A stretch of DNA of 64,000 bases from Peribacillus frigoritolerans_B (GTDB lineage: Bacteria; Bacillota; Bacilli; Bacillales; DSM-1321): positions 643,321 through 707,320 of the forward strand of contig NZ_JBIWES010000001.1 of assembly GCF_044762665.1 (NCBI RefSeq). Reading direction: 5' to 3'. This document shows positions 15,840 to 24,734 of this stretch, piece by piece (position 1 is the stretch's first letter; each line of letters opens with the position of its first letter). The notes below the pieces were generated by a model. That model worked only from the letters and a program-made list of their open reading frames with translations, was not told the origin of the DNA and made no database searches. The position numbers and the translations under genes are program-made.

Positions 15840-17927
15840 TTATTCCCTATTCTCTATCTGGAATTCCCCCAGCGTATGCTCCAAATCATTTATTAACTGT
15901 GTAAGCTGCTGTGTATATTGAGCAAGTTCATTGGATGAAGCAGCTTGTTCCTCCATCGATGATGCAATTTCTTCTGATGAAGCTGTCGTTTGCTGCGATA
16001 CGGCGGTGATTTCTTCTATCACTTTAATAACCGTTTCTTTTTGTTGATTGATGCTTTCAATGGATCGTGTTTCTTCCTGAATCGAATTGGATATTTTCCC
16101 GACGGACTCCTCCAGCTCTTTCATGGCTTCACTTACCGTGTTCACGGCATTTTTCTGGTCCTTGCTGATTTGATTCGTTTCATTGGTCGTTTTCAGCAAT
16201 TCCTCTGTATCTGACAGAATGCTTTGGATGATTGCTTGGATGTTTTTTGTAGCTTCCTTTGAATCATCAGCCAAACTCCTTACTTCATTCGCCACGACAG
16301 CAAAACCTTTGCCGGACTCGCCTGCCCTTGCAGCTTCTATAGATGCATTCAAAGATAACAAATTGGTTTGTTCCGATATTTTCGAAATGGCATTCGTGAC
16401 ATCGGAAATGGTTTTTGATTTTTCCACTAGTCTTAAGCTCATGCTGGTGACTGCAGAAAACGCCATTTCTAATTTAGAGTATGACGCTTCCAAACCACTT
16501 ACCTCTTGTTTCCCTGACTCTATTTTTTCAGATGCAAGTTCCAATACGGATTGGGTTTCCTTCGATTTTTTTGATAACCCATCGATTTCTCCACTAAGGA
16601 CCTGGATCGTGCCCGCACCATGCTCCACTTGTTCAGATTGATTCGATGCACCCGCTGCAATCTCTTCTATCGCGCGTGAAACATCTGTAATGGCCGCACT
16701 ATTTTCAGCAGCTATTTGGCATAAACCGGCATTGGCATTTGTCACCGATTCCGCATTGCCGTTTACCTTCTCAACCAATCTTCTTAGTTTCCCAAGCATC
16801 GAGTTATAGCTTTTGCTTAAGTCCCCAATCTCATCATTGGATTTAATGGCAAATTCGGTCACTAAATCCCCATTCGCCGTCTTTTCTATGATTTTTTGGA
16901 AGTCGGCCATGATTTTCGTTAACTTTCCTGCTAGATAAAGAGCACATACCATCCCGAGTAAGAGACCTAAAATACCTGATATCACTACGATTCTATTAAT
17001 GCCATCCAGCTTGGATTGCAATATTTTGTCCGGAGTGAGCGCCAACACCTTCCAGTTCACTTCAGGGACCGTACTCAATTCACCTGTATAATCTTCACCA
17101 TCCAACGTCAAGGATTGATTCGCCTTGTCGCCCCCATTATACATGTCGGTCACCCACTTGAACTCTGAATTGAATCGGTCAGTGTCCGTCATGAAATCCT
17201 CCACACCTTCTTCCAGGCCGCTTTTGTCAGGATTCATATTCTTCCCGTCCATATCCTTCATGAATGAACTCACGATAAAACCTTGTGAATCCAATATCAC
17301 CAGATTGCTGGTAGAACCCTTTTCGATGGTTGACCTCATTTTCCCGATTGTCGCAAGGTCGATATCATAACCAAGGGCCCCTGCCATTTTCCCGTCCGAT
17401 AAAACGGGCGTGACAACGGAAGTCATGATCATTCCCGAAACTCCATCCTTATACACATCCATCCATTTCGTTTCTGGTCTTTCGGTCAGCTGCGTATAAG
17501 TCTTAGTCTCCCTAGCATCCTGATTGAAATCCATTTGGGGCGAAGCATACAAGGAACCATCCGATCCATCCATATAATAAACGGAAATTAAATCCTCATT
17601 GTTCTTTTGAAAAGCCTCTAACGTTTTTTGGATATCCTTGATTGAATCACCCTTCTTTATCTGATTGGAAACCAGCTGTGATAATTGCTCTAGCGAATTT
17701 TCATACGTTGCCATGCTCAAATTGATTTGTACCGCTGCATTTTGGGCCGAGCTTTTGTTGATGGACGTACTATCTTCTTTAAAAATGGAAGTCACCTTTA
17801 CCCCCATTATCGAAACGGATACGACTATCGCGAGAAAAATGGATGTACATATAAATAGTAACCATTTTATCCGGAGCGATATCCTTCTCTTTACTTTTTC
17901 TTTCTTGTCAATCGATGAACTTCCCAT
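15840..17927 (-). CDS. methyl-accepting chemotaxis protein with dCache sensor
   Basis: 695 residues from ATG 17927 (GGGGGA eight bases upstream; the preceding in-frame TTG has worse spacing). Transmembrane segment 1 at about residues 22-44, an extracellular double-Cache domain (about 55-295; VYYMDGSDGSLYASPQ and GALGYDIDLATI are typical), transmembrane segment 2 at about 313-335, HAMP, and a signalling domain with GKGFAVVANEVRSLADD. dCache receptors usually bind amino acids, nucleobases or organic acids; the ligand cannot be read. Single-gene unit. Confidence 0.95.
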   Translation of the reverse strand: MGSSSIDKKEKVKRRISLRIKWLLFICTSIFLAIVVSVSIMGVKVTSIFKEDSTSINKSSAQNAAVQINLSMATYENSLEQLSQLVSNQIKKGDSIKDIQKTLEAFQKNNEDLISVYYMDGSDGSLYASPQMDFNQDARETKTYTQLTERPETKWMDVYKDGVSGMIMTSVVTPVLSDGKMAGALGYDIDLATIGKMRSTIEKGSTSNLVILDSQGFIVSSFMKDMDGKNMNPDKSGLEEGVEDFMTDTDRFNSEFKWVTDMYNGGDKANQSLTLDGEDYTGELSTVPEVNWKVLALTPDKILQSKLDGINRIVVISGILGLLLGMVCALYLAGKLTKIMADFQKIIEKTANGDLVTEFAIKSNDEIGDLSKSYNSMLGKLRRLVEKVNGNAESVTNANAGLCQIAAENSAAITDVSRAIEEIAAGASNQSEQVEHGAGTIQVLSGEIDGLSKKSKETQSVLELASEKIESGKQEVSGLEASYSKLEMAFSAVTSMSLRLVEKSKTISDVTNAISKISEQTNLLSLNASIEAARAGESGKGFAVVANEVRSLADDSKEATKNIQAIIQSILSDTEELLKTTNETNQISKDQKNAVNTVSEAMKELEESVGKISNSIQEETRSIESINQQKETVIKVIEEITAVSQQTTASSEEIASSMEEQAASSNELAQYTQQLTQLINDLEHTLGEFQIENRE

Positions 17928-18141
17928 CAATAATTTCCCCCTTTTATTTGACCTGTAAATACTCTCGCTAACATGTGTGAAAACAAAGATTCAATCTATA
18001 CTCAAAATCGATCCTTCCTAAATTACGATTACTTACTTTATTTTTCCACATAAACATACTATAGACCTATACACCCCTTGTCAATCACCAACGAATGATA
18101 AATTTATGGGTCTAAAGTTCGCATTCCTTTTTCAAATAAAA

Positions 18142-18173
18142 AAACCCTTGGATTGTATAGAATCCAAGGGTTT
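18142..18173 (-). terminator. terminator of DJ-1/PfpI gene
   Basis: 13-bp perfect stem AAACCCTTGGATT / AATCCAAGGGTTT with T-run on the reverse strand. Confidence 0.85.
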
Positions 18174-18210
18174 CACATGGGGAATATTAGGGTCAGCAGT
18201 AAAATAAGAT

Positions 18211-18729
18211 TTAGCGTAACGCTGCGGCTAAGCTTTCTCCGAATTCTTTTGCGCCATCCGGACCATCACCTGTTATGATATCATCATGCGCAACGACATG
18301 CTGTTTTGCATATTCAACGGAATTGGCTTTCAATTCGTCAATTTGAACATCAACTGGGTAACAAGCAGCTTTACGTCCAGAAAGTAAACCCGTTTTCGCT
18401 ACAGTAACAGAACCTGCACAAATTCCCGTTACAAGAACTTTTTGCTCATGCGCCTGTTTCAAAAAACTTTGCAATTCTTGGTTACCCCATAGATGATCGT
18501 TCGTACCCGATCCCCCAATCACTGCAACTGCATCATAATCACTGGCTGAAACTTCAGAAAAGATCACCTCTGCCAAAGCCTTGCCTTGAAAGTCACCTGT
18601 TATTTCACCTGTTTTCGTACTAGCTATCGTTACTGCCACTCCTGCATTTTCCAATACTTCTTTCGGCTGAAATAATTCATCTTCATTAAAACGTTCTGGT
18701 GGTATAATTAGTAATGCTTTTTTACTCAT
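18211..18729 (-). CDS. DJ-1/PfpI family protein
   Basis: 172 residues from ATG 18729 (GGAGG nine bases upstream; the longer reading to 18768 lacks a site). The nucleophile elbow VTGICAGSV holds the conserved Cys, with the supporting Glu-containing N-terminal region. Family members act as glyoxalases/deglycases, chaperones or proteases under electrophile stress. Divergent from an HxlR-type regulator gene 134 bases away, which likely controls it. Confidence 0.88.
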   Translation of the reverse strand: MSKKALLIIPPERFNEDELFQPKEVLENAGVAVTIASTKTGEITGDFQGKALAEVIFSEVSASDYDAVAVIGGSGTNDHLWGNQELQSFLKQAHEQKVLVTGICAGSVTVAKTGLLSGRKAACYPVDVQIDELKANSVEYAKQHVVAHDDIITGDGPDGAKEFGESLAAALR

Positions 18730-18863
18730 ATATATTGCCTCCTGAATTGAATTGTCTGATCTACTCAAATTGTAACGCTGGTAATCGGCGCTGTGAAGAA
18801 TGCACTTTAATGTGCGGAGGTTACCTTAAGGTTACTGGTAAAATAAAAAAGGAGCTAATGTCC

Positions 18864-19259
18864 ATGTCAGAAACATTAAGAGATGAAATCAAAGAAAAGA
18901 TCCTAAACGGCTATTATAATTGCGAAAAGGAACTTACTTTATCCATATTCAGCGGCAAATGGAAAATCGTCATTCTATGGCATCTAGGTGTAGAAGGCCC
19001 ACACAGATTCAGTGAACTTCAAAGGCTTTTCCCGAAAATATCCCATAAAATCTTAACGAATCAGTTACGTGAACTAATGGAAGACGGCATCGTCCATCGG
19101 GAGGTATATCCCGAGATCCCTCCAAAAGTCGAATATTCGATGACTGACCTTGGAATGACCTTGCTGCCGATCGTTGAAATGATGTATGAGTGGGGAAAAA
19201 ACAGGATGAATCAAATTAAACAAGAAATGCCTGTCAGTGAAAATGATGCGAATAAATAA
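18864..19259 (+). CDS. HxlR/DUF24 family transcriptional regulator
   Basis: 131 residues from ATG 18864; AAGGAG lies nine bases upstream, while the in-frame ATG at 18858 is too close to it. Winged helix: FSGKWKIVILWHL, HRFSELQRLFP, ISHKILTNQLRELMEDGIV, VEYSMTDLG. A single Cys near the N-terminus (Cys20, YYNCEKEL) is in the region where thiol-sensing relatives (YodB, CatR, HypR) carry their redox Cys. Probably regulates the divergent DJ-1 gene. The leader contains a direct repeat AGGTTAC with 11-base period at 18817-18834, just before the start. Confidence 0.88.
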   Translation: MSETLRDEIKEKILNGYYNCEKELTLSIFSGKWKIVILWHLGVEGPHRFSELQRLFPKISHKILTNQLRELMEDGIVHREVYPEIPPKVEYSMTDLGMTLLPIVEMMYEWGKNRMNQIKQEMPVSENDANK

Positions 19260-19299
19260 TGCCTGACCCGAAAAAACGAAGCCAATTGTAAAATGTGAA

Positions 19300-19524
19300 C
19301 GTTGCCTCCAGGCACTCGCTTTCCACAGGCGGTCTTGGCGCCTGTGAGGTCTCCCTTGGAGCGCTTTTCTAAGCAGCATCCGCTCCAAATCAACTTTGTT
19401 TGCGACACTCCTGCCGAAAAACTGGCTGGACGAGACACCGCAGGCGCTTGCTTTGATGCGGCTTGGCAGACAGCCGGCGGAAAGGGAGCGGATTTCTGTA
19501 ATCGGCTGGAACATTTTTCAAATA
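19300..19524 (+). repeat. dispersed repeat, copy R2 (longest copy)
   Basis: The left part (CCAGGCACTCGCTTTCC through GAGGTCTCCCTTGGA) is the inverted counterpart of copy R3 at 33751-33845; the right part (GACACTCCTGCCG to CTGGAACATTTTT) matches R1. Ends are thus roughly inverted, giving a palindromic, MITE-like layout. ORFs here are by-products. Confidence 0.75.
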
Positions 19525-19526
19525 AA

Positions 19527-19560
19527 AACTAGACCGAAATTAGAATATCTCGGTCTAGTT
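19527..19560. terminator. stem-loop, bidirectional terminator candidate
   Basis: 11-bp perfect stem AACTAGACCGA / TCGGTCTAGTT with 12-base loop between HxlR (forward) and the small membrane gene (reverse). Confidence 0.6.
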
Positions 19561-19607
19561 AATTCGAAGCTGATCCTTTTCATGAAAAGGAAAGGTGATA
19601 ACTCATT

Positions 19608-19805
19608 TTACTTTTTACGAGGCTTGGTGAATTGCTGACCAATTGCACCTATTATTAATATGATGATCGAAATGAGACTGTAGTCCTTAAAAAAGGTCGT
19701 AAATGGAATTTCCAGAAATAAGAACGCCATCGTAATCAATCGTCCTATAAGTAGAATCATTCCGATAACTACCATCCAATTAAATAGTTTTCCCAAAAAA
19801 TCCAT
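19608..19805 (-). CDS. small two-span membrane protein, function unknown
   Basis: 65 residues from ATG 19805 with an AAAGGAGG site; the ATG further upstream is inside that site's leader. Two hydrophobic segments (MVVIGMILLIGRLITMAFLF and ISIIILIIGAIGQ) and a basic tail TKPRKK facing the cytoplasm by the positive-inside rule. No family recognised. Confidence 0.6.
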   Translation of the reverse strand: MDFLGKLFNWMVVIGMILLIGRLITMAFLFLEIPFTTFFKDYSLISIIILIIGAIGQQFTKPRKK

Positions 19806-19941
19806 CTTTTCCTCCTTTGCCAATCAAATGATGACTTTCATGGTATCATCTTTCTACAAGAATAAATAACGTGCATGCTGAAAAAATCCAATTCCCTTCA
19901 GGCTCCATGACCTTCATCTTGACATGGCGTTCCGTGTACCA

Positions 19942-21192
19942 TTACTCGGAAGCATCTTTGGAAATCGGTTTTCCGGCTTCGATCAACACTTTACTGCCCA
20001 GTAGGAAAAAACCTTGAATGAACAGCAATAAACCAGTTCCTATAAGCAGCCATTCTATTTTAATGATGTCGGATATCGGGCCGAATACAAGCATTCCCAG
20101 GGGCATCATTGAAGTCGAGATCATTCCTAAAACACCAAATACCCTCCCAAGAAGATCACCCTCGACCTTCTCCTGTAACAAGACCGTGGACGGCGTATTA
20201 AAGATGGGCATCGCCAATCCTACTACCCCCATGATGATCAAGTAAATCCAAAAAACGGGGATGATTCCAAGTGCGAAAGTACAGGCACCAATTATAAGGC
20301 TTGCAAGTGTCATCGTATGGATCTTGTTTTTAAAGCCTCCCCAGGAAGCCATGAAAATCCCGCCTAGCATCATACCGATGGCAAAGGTGATTTCTATCGC
20401 AGTCAACCGCCAAACATCGTTCCCGAAAGAACGTGTGACCTGAAGCGGTGTAAGAAATGCAACAGGTGCGGCAAGCACGAAGAAAAATGCGAAAAACATA
20501 AAGAACTTCTTAAGAAAGTCGTGATTCCTGATATAATTGAATCCTTCTTGCAAATCGGTGAAATAGCTGGTTGTTTGCTTTTGTAATGCCTTAGCATGTG
20601 CTGGAATTTTCAAAAATGCCAGCAATGTGAAGATGGCAATTGCAGCTGTAATCACATCAATGAAGAAAATGGTTTCGATTGAAGCCATGGTGAGCAGCGC
20701 GCCGCTCACCATGGGGGAAACGAGCATCACTAGCGCTTGAATGCTTCCATTTGTCCCGTTCACCTTCGTAAGCTTATCCTCTGGCACGAGTTGCGGAAGA
20801 ATGGCCCCGACTGCTGGAGTCTGGATTCCAGTTCCGATCGCCCGGACAGCGGACATGACGAAAAGCAGCCAAAGCTCATCGTAGCCGATTAGAAACAAGA
20901 TGGCCAATATCAGCGTTGAAATGGCAATCAATGAATCCGAAAGAATGATCAGCAATTTCCGATTATAGCGGTCTGCCCATACCCCCGCGATGGGGGAGAG
21001 TATAAAGGTGGGCACGAAACCACAAACGATGGATATCGTCATCATGACACCCGACTGTGTATTCAACGTGATATACCACATGATGGCATACTGAACCAAG
21101 GACGAACCAAAGAGGGATATCGTCTGACTGCCTAGAAAAAGAGTGATATTCTTTTTCCAATTGTCCTTTACTTGTTCATTTAATGATTTCAT
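19942..21192 (-). CDS. MFS exporter, macrolide-efflux (MefA) type
   Basis: 416 residues with twelve predicted spans. The loop 2-3 motif GVWADRYNRKLLIILSD and the MSAVRAIGTGIQTPAVGA segment are typical of the DHA3 / MefA-like drug:H+ antiporters. Drug specificity cannot be told. A stem-loop terminator lies about 50 bases upstream of the start codon within its own leader, which points to attenuation control. Confidence 0.88.
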   Translation of the reverse strand: MKSLNEQVKDNWKKNITLFLGSQTISLFGSSLVQYAIMWYITLNTQSGVMMTISIVCGFVPTFILSPIAGVWADRYNRKLLIILSDSLIAISTLILAILFLIGYDELWLLFVMSAVRAIGTGIQTPAVGAILPQLVPEDKLTKVNGTNGSIQALVMLVSPMVSGALLTMASIETIFFIDVITAAIAIFTLLAFLKIPAHAKALQKQTTSYFTDLQEGFNYIRNHDFLKKFFMFFAFFFVLAAPVAFLTPLQVTRSFGNDVWRLTAIEITFAIGMMLGGIFMASWGGFKNKIHTMTLASLIIGACTFALGIIPVFWIYLIIMGVVGLAMPIFNTPSTVLLQEKVEGDLLGRVFGVLGMISTSMMPLGMLVFGPISDIIKIEWLLIGTGLLLFIQGFFLLGSKVLIEAGKPISKDASE

Positions 21193-21237
21193 CTCTTAAA
21201 CACCTCATTCTATTTTCAATATTTTTTCTTAATGCCC

Positions 21238-21269
21238 TAAAAAAAAACACAGGCTATCTGCCTGTGTTT
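21238..21269 (-). terminator. leader terminator upstream of the MFS gene
   Basis: On the reverse strand AAACACAGGC-agata-GCCTGTGTTT followed by eight U, ending 46 bases before the start codon. The nearest upstream gene in the same direction ends at 21824, over 550 bases away, so an attenuator in the MFS leader is more likely than a terminator of that gene. Confidence 0.7.
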
Positions 21270-21823
21270 AGAGTAAATGGATCAGAACCTATCTAAAGAA
21301 ACCTGAGTGGATGACTATTTTCACGATAAAAAATTAATCTCCCACTGGCCTTCGGTTTGGTCAATACAATGGAGAATCAACCACTTTACATATATCCAAA
21401 ATGACCCCTTGGATAGGTAAGTAATTCTCCCCTTAATCATTCTTCTATTTTAAAGTCAACTGGAATCGTGAAAACCTTTGATCACAAAGGTTGCCCCGGC
21501 TTCAGCTGGACAGTAAAAAAAGAGGTTGAAATCGTCCCTTTTCCCACAAAATCTTAAAATGAAGGTTCCCTTAAAAATAGACAGACCATTCCCATTTACC
21601 CTGCGGACATGCAGAGCTCTTGAACGTATTCAATTAACGGTTCAAAGATTGGAAACGCAGTCTGATAAATGTCACAAGGAAAACCTCCATTTCTTAAAAG
21701 TTAAAGTCATCTTAACATGGTATCAACTGGAATATCAATAAAAAACTTCCTTCATGGCAAAGCATCACTTCGGCTTTGTTCTTCCGCTTCCTTATGTATC
21801 CAGATGAATGTCACATATTCCAT
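21270..21823. other. leader of MFS gene and intergenic region
   Basis: On the reverse strand a TTGACT element (about 21459) and a TTGACC element (about 21362) are possible -35 boxes. A GTG-initiated 11-codon ORF, about 21285-21320 in reverse, ends just before the terminator and contains ACTCAGG, which could pair with the terminator's CCTGTGT arm. The forward ORF at 21526-21741 lacks support. Confidence 0.35.
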
Positions 21824-22306
21824 TTAATCCATTCGTTTGACGGCGGCCGTATATTCCTTATGCCATTTCTCCCATTCATCCATTGGGAAATCCTGACGAT
21901 GACCATCAAGTAAATCACTAAACATATCAAGGCAAATATGCCAGCCTGCCAAATCTTTTGCTGTATGATCATTAACTGGCGTGATGGATTCTTTCAATAC
22001 TAATGAGCATCCATCCTTTTTAGGGGATACCTCGAAACGAACCCAGCCGTCCCCCCATTCAAAATCTAAAACGGCAGATTCTTGGAAGTCCCTGATCTTC
22101 ATATCAAAAGATTTCCCTGACCCATCATTGAAATTGAATTTTATGGTCCCGTCTTTTCTAAGGTCCTTCATTTCCAGGTTGGACATCCACTTTTCCAGCT
22201 TATCATTCTCCGTTAATGCACCCCATACCTTTTCCACCGAATGATTGAGCAGGCGATCGAATCTTGCGATTATCCCATTACCTTCTTTTTCGATTACAGC
22301 TTGCAC
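21824..22306 (-). CDS. SRPBCC / AHSA1-like domain protein
   Basis: 160 residues from GTG 22306, preceded by GGGGGG; the ATG at 22327 would use no site. Pattern FDRLLNHSVEKVWGALTENDKLEKWM is the START-like AHA1/Hsp90-activator-homology fold seen in many small stress or polyketide-related proteins; FEWGDGWVRFEV and GWHICLDMFSDLLDG follow. Ligand unknown. Starts a few bases after the GNAT gene, so the GNAT-SRPBCC pair is probably cotranscribed. Confidence 0.82.
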   Translation of the reverse strand: MQAVIEKEGNGIIARFDRLLNHSVEKVWGALTENDKLEKWMSNLEMKDLRKDGTIKFNFNDGSGKSFDMKIRDFQESAVLDFEWGDGWVRFEVSPKKDGCSLVLKESITPVNDHTAKDLAGWHICLDMFSDLLDGHRQDFPMDEWEKWHKEYTAAVKRMD

Positions 22307-22323
22307 TAGGATTCCCCCCCCAT

Positions 22324-22854
22324 TCAATTCGTTACCCGATCTGATTTTTTATAATAAAAAATGGTCGGATGGAATTCACCATTGGCAGATTTCGCATAAT
22401 CAGGAATCCTGCCTGCCTGAATATATCCCAATGAAGTATACAGGGAGTTAGAAGGATCCCCTTCCCTTGTATCCAGGACCAATAATGTCCGTCCCTCTTG
22501 CTTGGCCCTCTTCTCAGCCTCTAACATGAGTGAACGTCCTATGCCGTTTCTTCTATAACCAGTATGCGTCATTAATTTTGCGATTTCCGCACGATGGCCG
22601 CCGTTTTGCTTTGAACTTAAATGTAGCTGCACGCTCCCGACTATCTCACCCTGTAATTTAGCGACAAACAGAATCACATCAGGATTTATGGCACTACCCC
22701 AGTAATCAATGGCCTCAGACTGTTTCATGGGAGGTAAAAAACCTATGGACGCGCCATCATCCACCACTTGTACCAAAAGGTCGCAAAGTTCATTAAGATG
22801 GGATTCGATTGATGTTAATTGTACGATTTTCACATCGGCATTCACAGTAATCAC
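22324..22854 (-). CDS. GNAT family N-acetyltransferase
   Basis: 176 residues. Acetyl-CoA binding motif A is visible as HTGYRRNGIGRSLMLEAEKRAKQEGR, with AEIAKLMTH before it and SLYTSLGYIQAGRIPDYA after it. Substrate unknown. The start is uncertain: GTG 22854 sits only two bases after GAAAGG, and GTG 22845 has better spacing. Second of three short genes in the same direction (DinB/YfiT, GNAT, SRPBCC). Confidence 0.85.
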   Translation of the reverse strand: MITVNADVKIVQLTSIESHLNELCDLLVQVVDDGASIGFLPPMKQSEAIDYWGSAINPDVILFVAKLQGEIVGSVQLHLSSKQNGGHRAEIAKLMTHTGYRRNGIGRSLMLEAEKRAKQEGRTLLVLDTREGDPSNSLYTSLGYIQAGRIPDYAKSANGEFHPTIFYYKKSDRVTN

Positions 22855-22879
22855 AACCTTTCAGAAGATATAATCATAT

Positions 22880-23398
22880 TCACCATCCCTGGCGCTTTGA
22901 TAAAGAAGTAATATGAGCCAGATGATGTCGTCCGTGCCAAGCATAAATGCCTATATTTTCACCGACAGTCACCTTTCCTGAATCAGGATGGATGAATGTT
23001 CGGCTTAGGTCATCCGCATGAAGGCCCGATAAAAGTTTATACATTCGGATATGTATACTTTCGAGCAGTGATAGAGAAACTTCAATCGGCAAACCATAAT
23101 CAGGCAGCTCAGCCCATTGCCCCTCCTCGTACGGTTTAATGACAGGACTTTCTTCCGTAAGGGCCAATTTGAAGCGAATATACGCATTCATATGACTATC
23201 AGCAACATGATGCACCACCTGGCGGACCGTCCATCCTCCAGGCCGATAAGCCGTATCAAGCTTTTCATCATCCATGTTACCTACCGCTTCACGCAGCATC
23301 CGAGGCAAAGCTTTAATCTCGTTGAGCCACCCCTCGGCTACAGCACTAGTAATTTCCCCGTCAAACTGAAACTTTCCAATCGGGTATCTTAAATCCAT
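22880..23398 (-). CDS. YfiT/DinB-family metal-dependent hydrolase, bacillithiol-transferase-like
   Basis: 172 residues from ATG 23398 (AGGGGG seven bases upstream). MDLRYPIGKF at the start, GGWTVRQVVHHVADSHMNAY (metal His) in the middle and AWHGRHHLAHI at the C-terminus match YfiT/BstA of the DinB superfamily, a four-helix bundle with a three-His metal site. BstA relatives conjugate bacillithiol to electrophiles. Exact substrate unknown. Confidence 0.9.
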   Translation of the reverse strand: MDLRYPIGKFQFDGEITSAVAEGWLNEIKALPRMLREAVGNMDDEKLDTAYRPGGWTVRQVVHHVADSHMNAYIRFKLALTEESPVIKPYEEGQWAELPDYGLPIEVSLSLLESIHIRMYKLLSGLHADDLSRTFIHPDSGKVTVGENIGIYAWHGRHHLAHITSLSKRQGW

Positions 23399-23633
23399 CT
23401 TCATTCCCCCTGATGATCAATAAAAAATGCATCTATATATATTCTTTATCGATTAAGACAAATCCTTTTTGCCCGTATACTTTGCCTTGCTCTCCTGGCT
23501 TATCATTAACCATCAGGAAATTTAATCCATATCATTAGCACGTATACTATTTCCACATTTAGCAACCATAAACAAATGAATGGCATGTGCATCAATCCAA
23601 TCTTTAAACAATGGAAATGGGGATAGGATCACC

Positions 23634-24734
23634 TTGAAGAAAATCAGTTCGATACAAACCCTTAGCATCTTCTTTTTATCAATCGGCCTTCTTAATCACG
23701 TTATTTTGATCCCTTTCCTCCTATCCACTGGCGGAAGGGATGCTTGGTTTTTTTCTAGCCTAAATATTGGATTGATACCGATTTGGGTCTACATATTATC
23801 GAGAATAATCAAGAATATGGATAATCAATCCCTGACGGATTGGCTTGAAAATAGATTTGGAAAACACATTAAAAATATCGCTTTATTCTTTATCGTGATT
23901 TATCTGATCAGCCTTGTTTTGGCCACTACAAAGGAAACGATTGATTGGATAACTACAAGCTTTCTTTTTGAAACCCCAAGTTTAGCGATTATCATTCCGT
24001 TTACGCTGCTATGCATTTTTCTTGCCCATTCGGGCATGCGTTCCATAGCCATTTGCTCTTCTGTATTATTGCCGATTGTCGTCATTCTTGGCATTTTCGT
24101 TGCGACAGGAAATATACCGACAAAAGACTACAGCCACCTCCTTCCCCTTTTCGAGAATGGCTATTTTCATGGCATTAAAACCCTTCAATATTCTGGTTAT
24201 GGCCTTGCCGAACTGATTTTAATCGTTTTTTTTCAAGAAAAACTTTCGGATCAGCTCAATCTAAAGGTATTAGTATTCTTATGCCTCGGACTAATGTTTT
24301 TACTTCTTGGCCCATTAACAGCAGCACTCGCCGAATTCGGGCCGAACTTAGCCGAAGCTATGAGGTACCCCGCCTATGAACAATGGCGTCTGCTGACAAT
24401 TGGTAAATATATTGAACATACAGACTTCTTTTCCATTTACCAATGGCTTGCTGGTGCCTATATCCGCGTTTCACTGGCGTTATTCTTAATAATGGAAGTC
24501 TTTAAAGGAAAAACTAATAATATGAAGCTTGGAATTCTTTTCGCTGTAGGCTTTCTTATGGTCGTCATCTCCATCGTACCATTCAGTAATTTCAAGTTCT
24601 TGCATGTAAGCCAGACATTCTACTATCCTGGCGCTTTTTATTTCCTGTTACTTCTGTCCGCCTTTTTGTTTATCGGCACTTTCATCAGATCTAAGGAGGG
24701 TAAGCAACATGCGAATGAAACGATCCAAAAATGA
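23634..24734 (+). CDS. spore germinant receptor subunit B (GerAB family permease)
   Basis: 366 residues from TTG 23634 (LKKISSIQTLSIFFLSIG); upstream in-frame codons lack a site. About ten membrane spans and the GerAB / APC-superfamily pattern LLSTGGRDAWFFSSLNIGLIPIW near the N-terminus. In the inner spore membrane it forms the germinant-binding subunit. Its end overlaps the A-subunit gene by 26 bases. Expression in the forespore under SigG is expected, but I could not find a convincing SigG promoter. Confidence 0.92.
   Translation: MKKISSIQTLSIFFLSIGLLNHVILIPFLLSTGGRDAWFFSSLNIGLIPIWVYILSRIIKNMDNQSLTDWLENRFGKHIKNIALFFIVIYLISLVLATTKETIDWITTSFLFETPSLAIIIPFTLLCIFLAHSGMRSIAICSSVLLPIVVILGIFVATGNIPTKDYSHLLPLFENGYFHGIKTLQYSGYGLAELILIVFFQEKLSDQLNLKVLVFLCLGLMFLLLGPLTAALAEFGPNLAEAMRYPAYEQWRLLTIGKYIEHTDFFSIYQWLAGAYIRVSLALFLIMEVFKGKTNNMKLGILFAVGFLMVVISIVPFSNFKFLHVSQTFYYPGAFYFLLLLSAFLFIGTFIRSKEGKQHANETIQK

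Noticed and set aside
19074..19638. Several ORFs on both strands around 19.1-19.6 kb
   Set aside because: They are shadows of the HxlR gene or products of GC-rich repeat R2.
21526..21741. Forward ORF of 71 codons between MFS and SRPBCC genes
   Set aside because: Poor start context and no family resemblance.
23405..23633. SigG promoter for the B-A-C germination operon
   Set aside because: A TATACTA-like -10 near 23547 lacks a convincing SigG -35, so it is not called.
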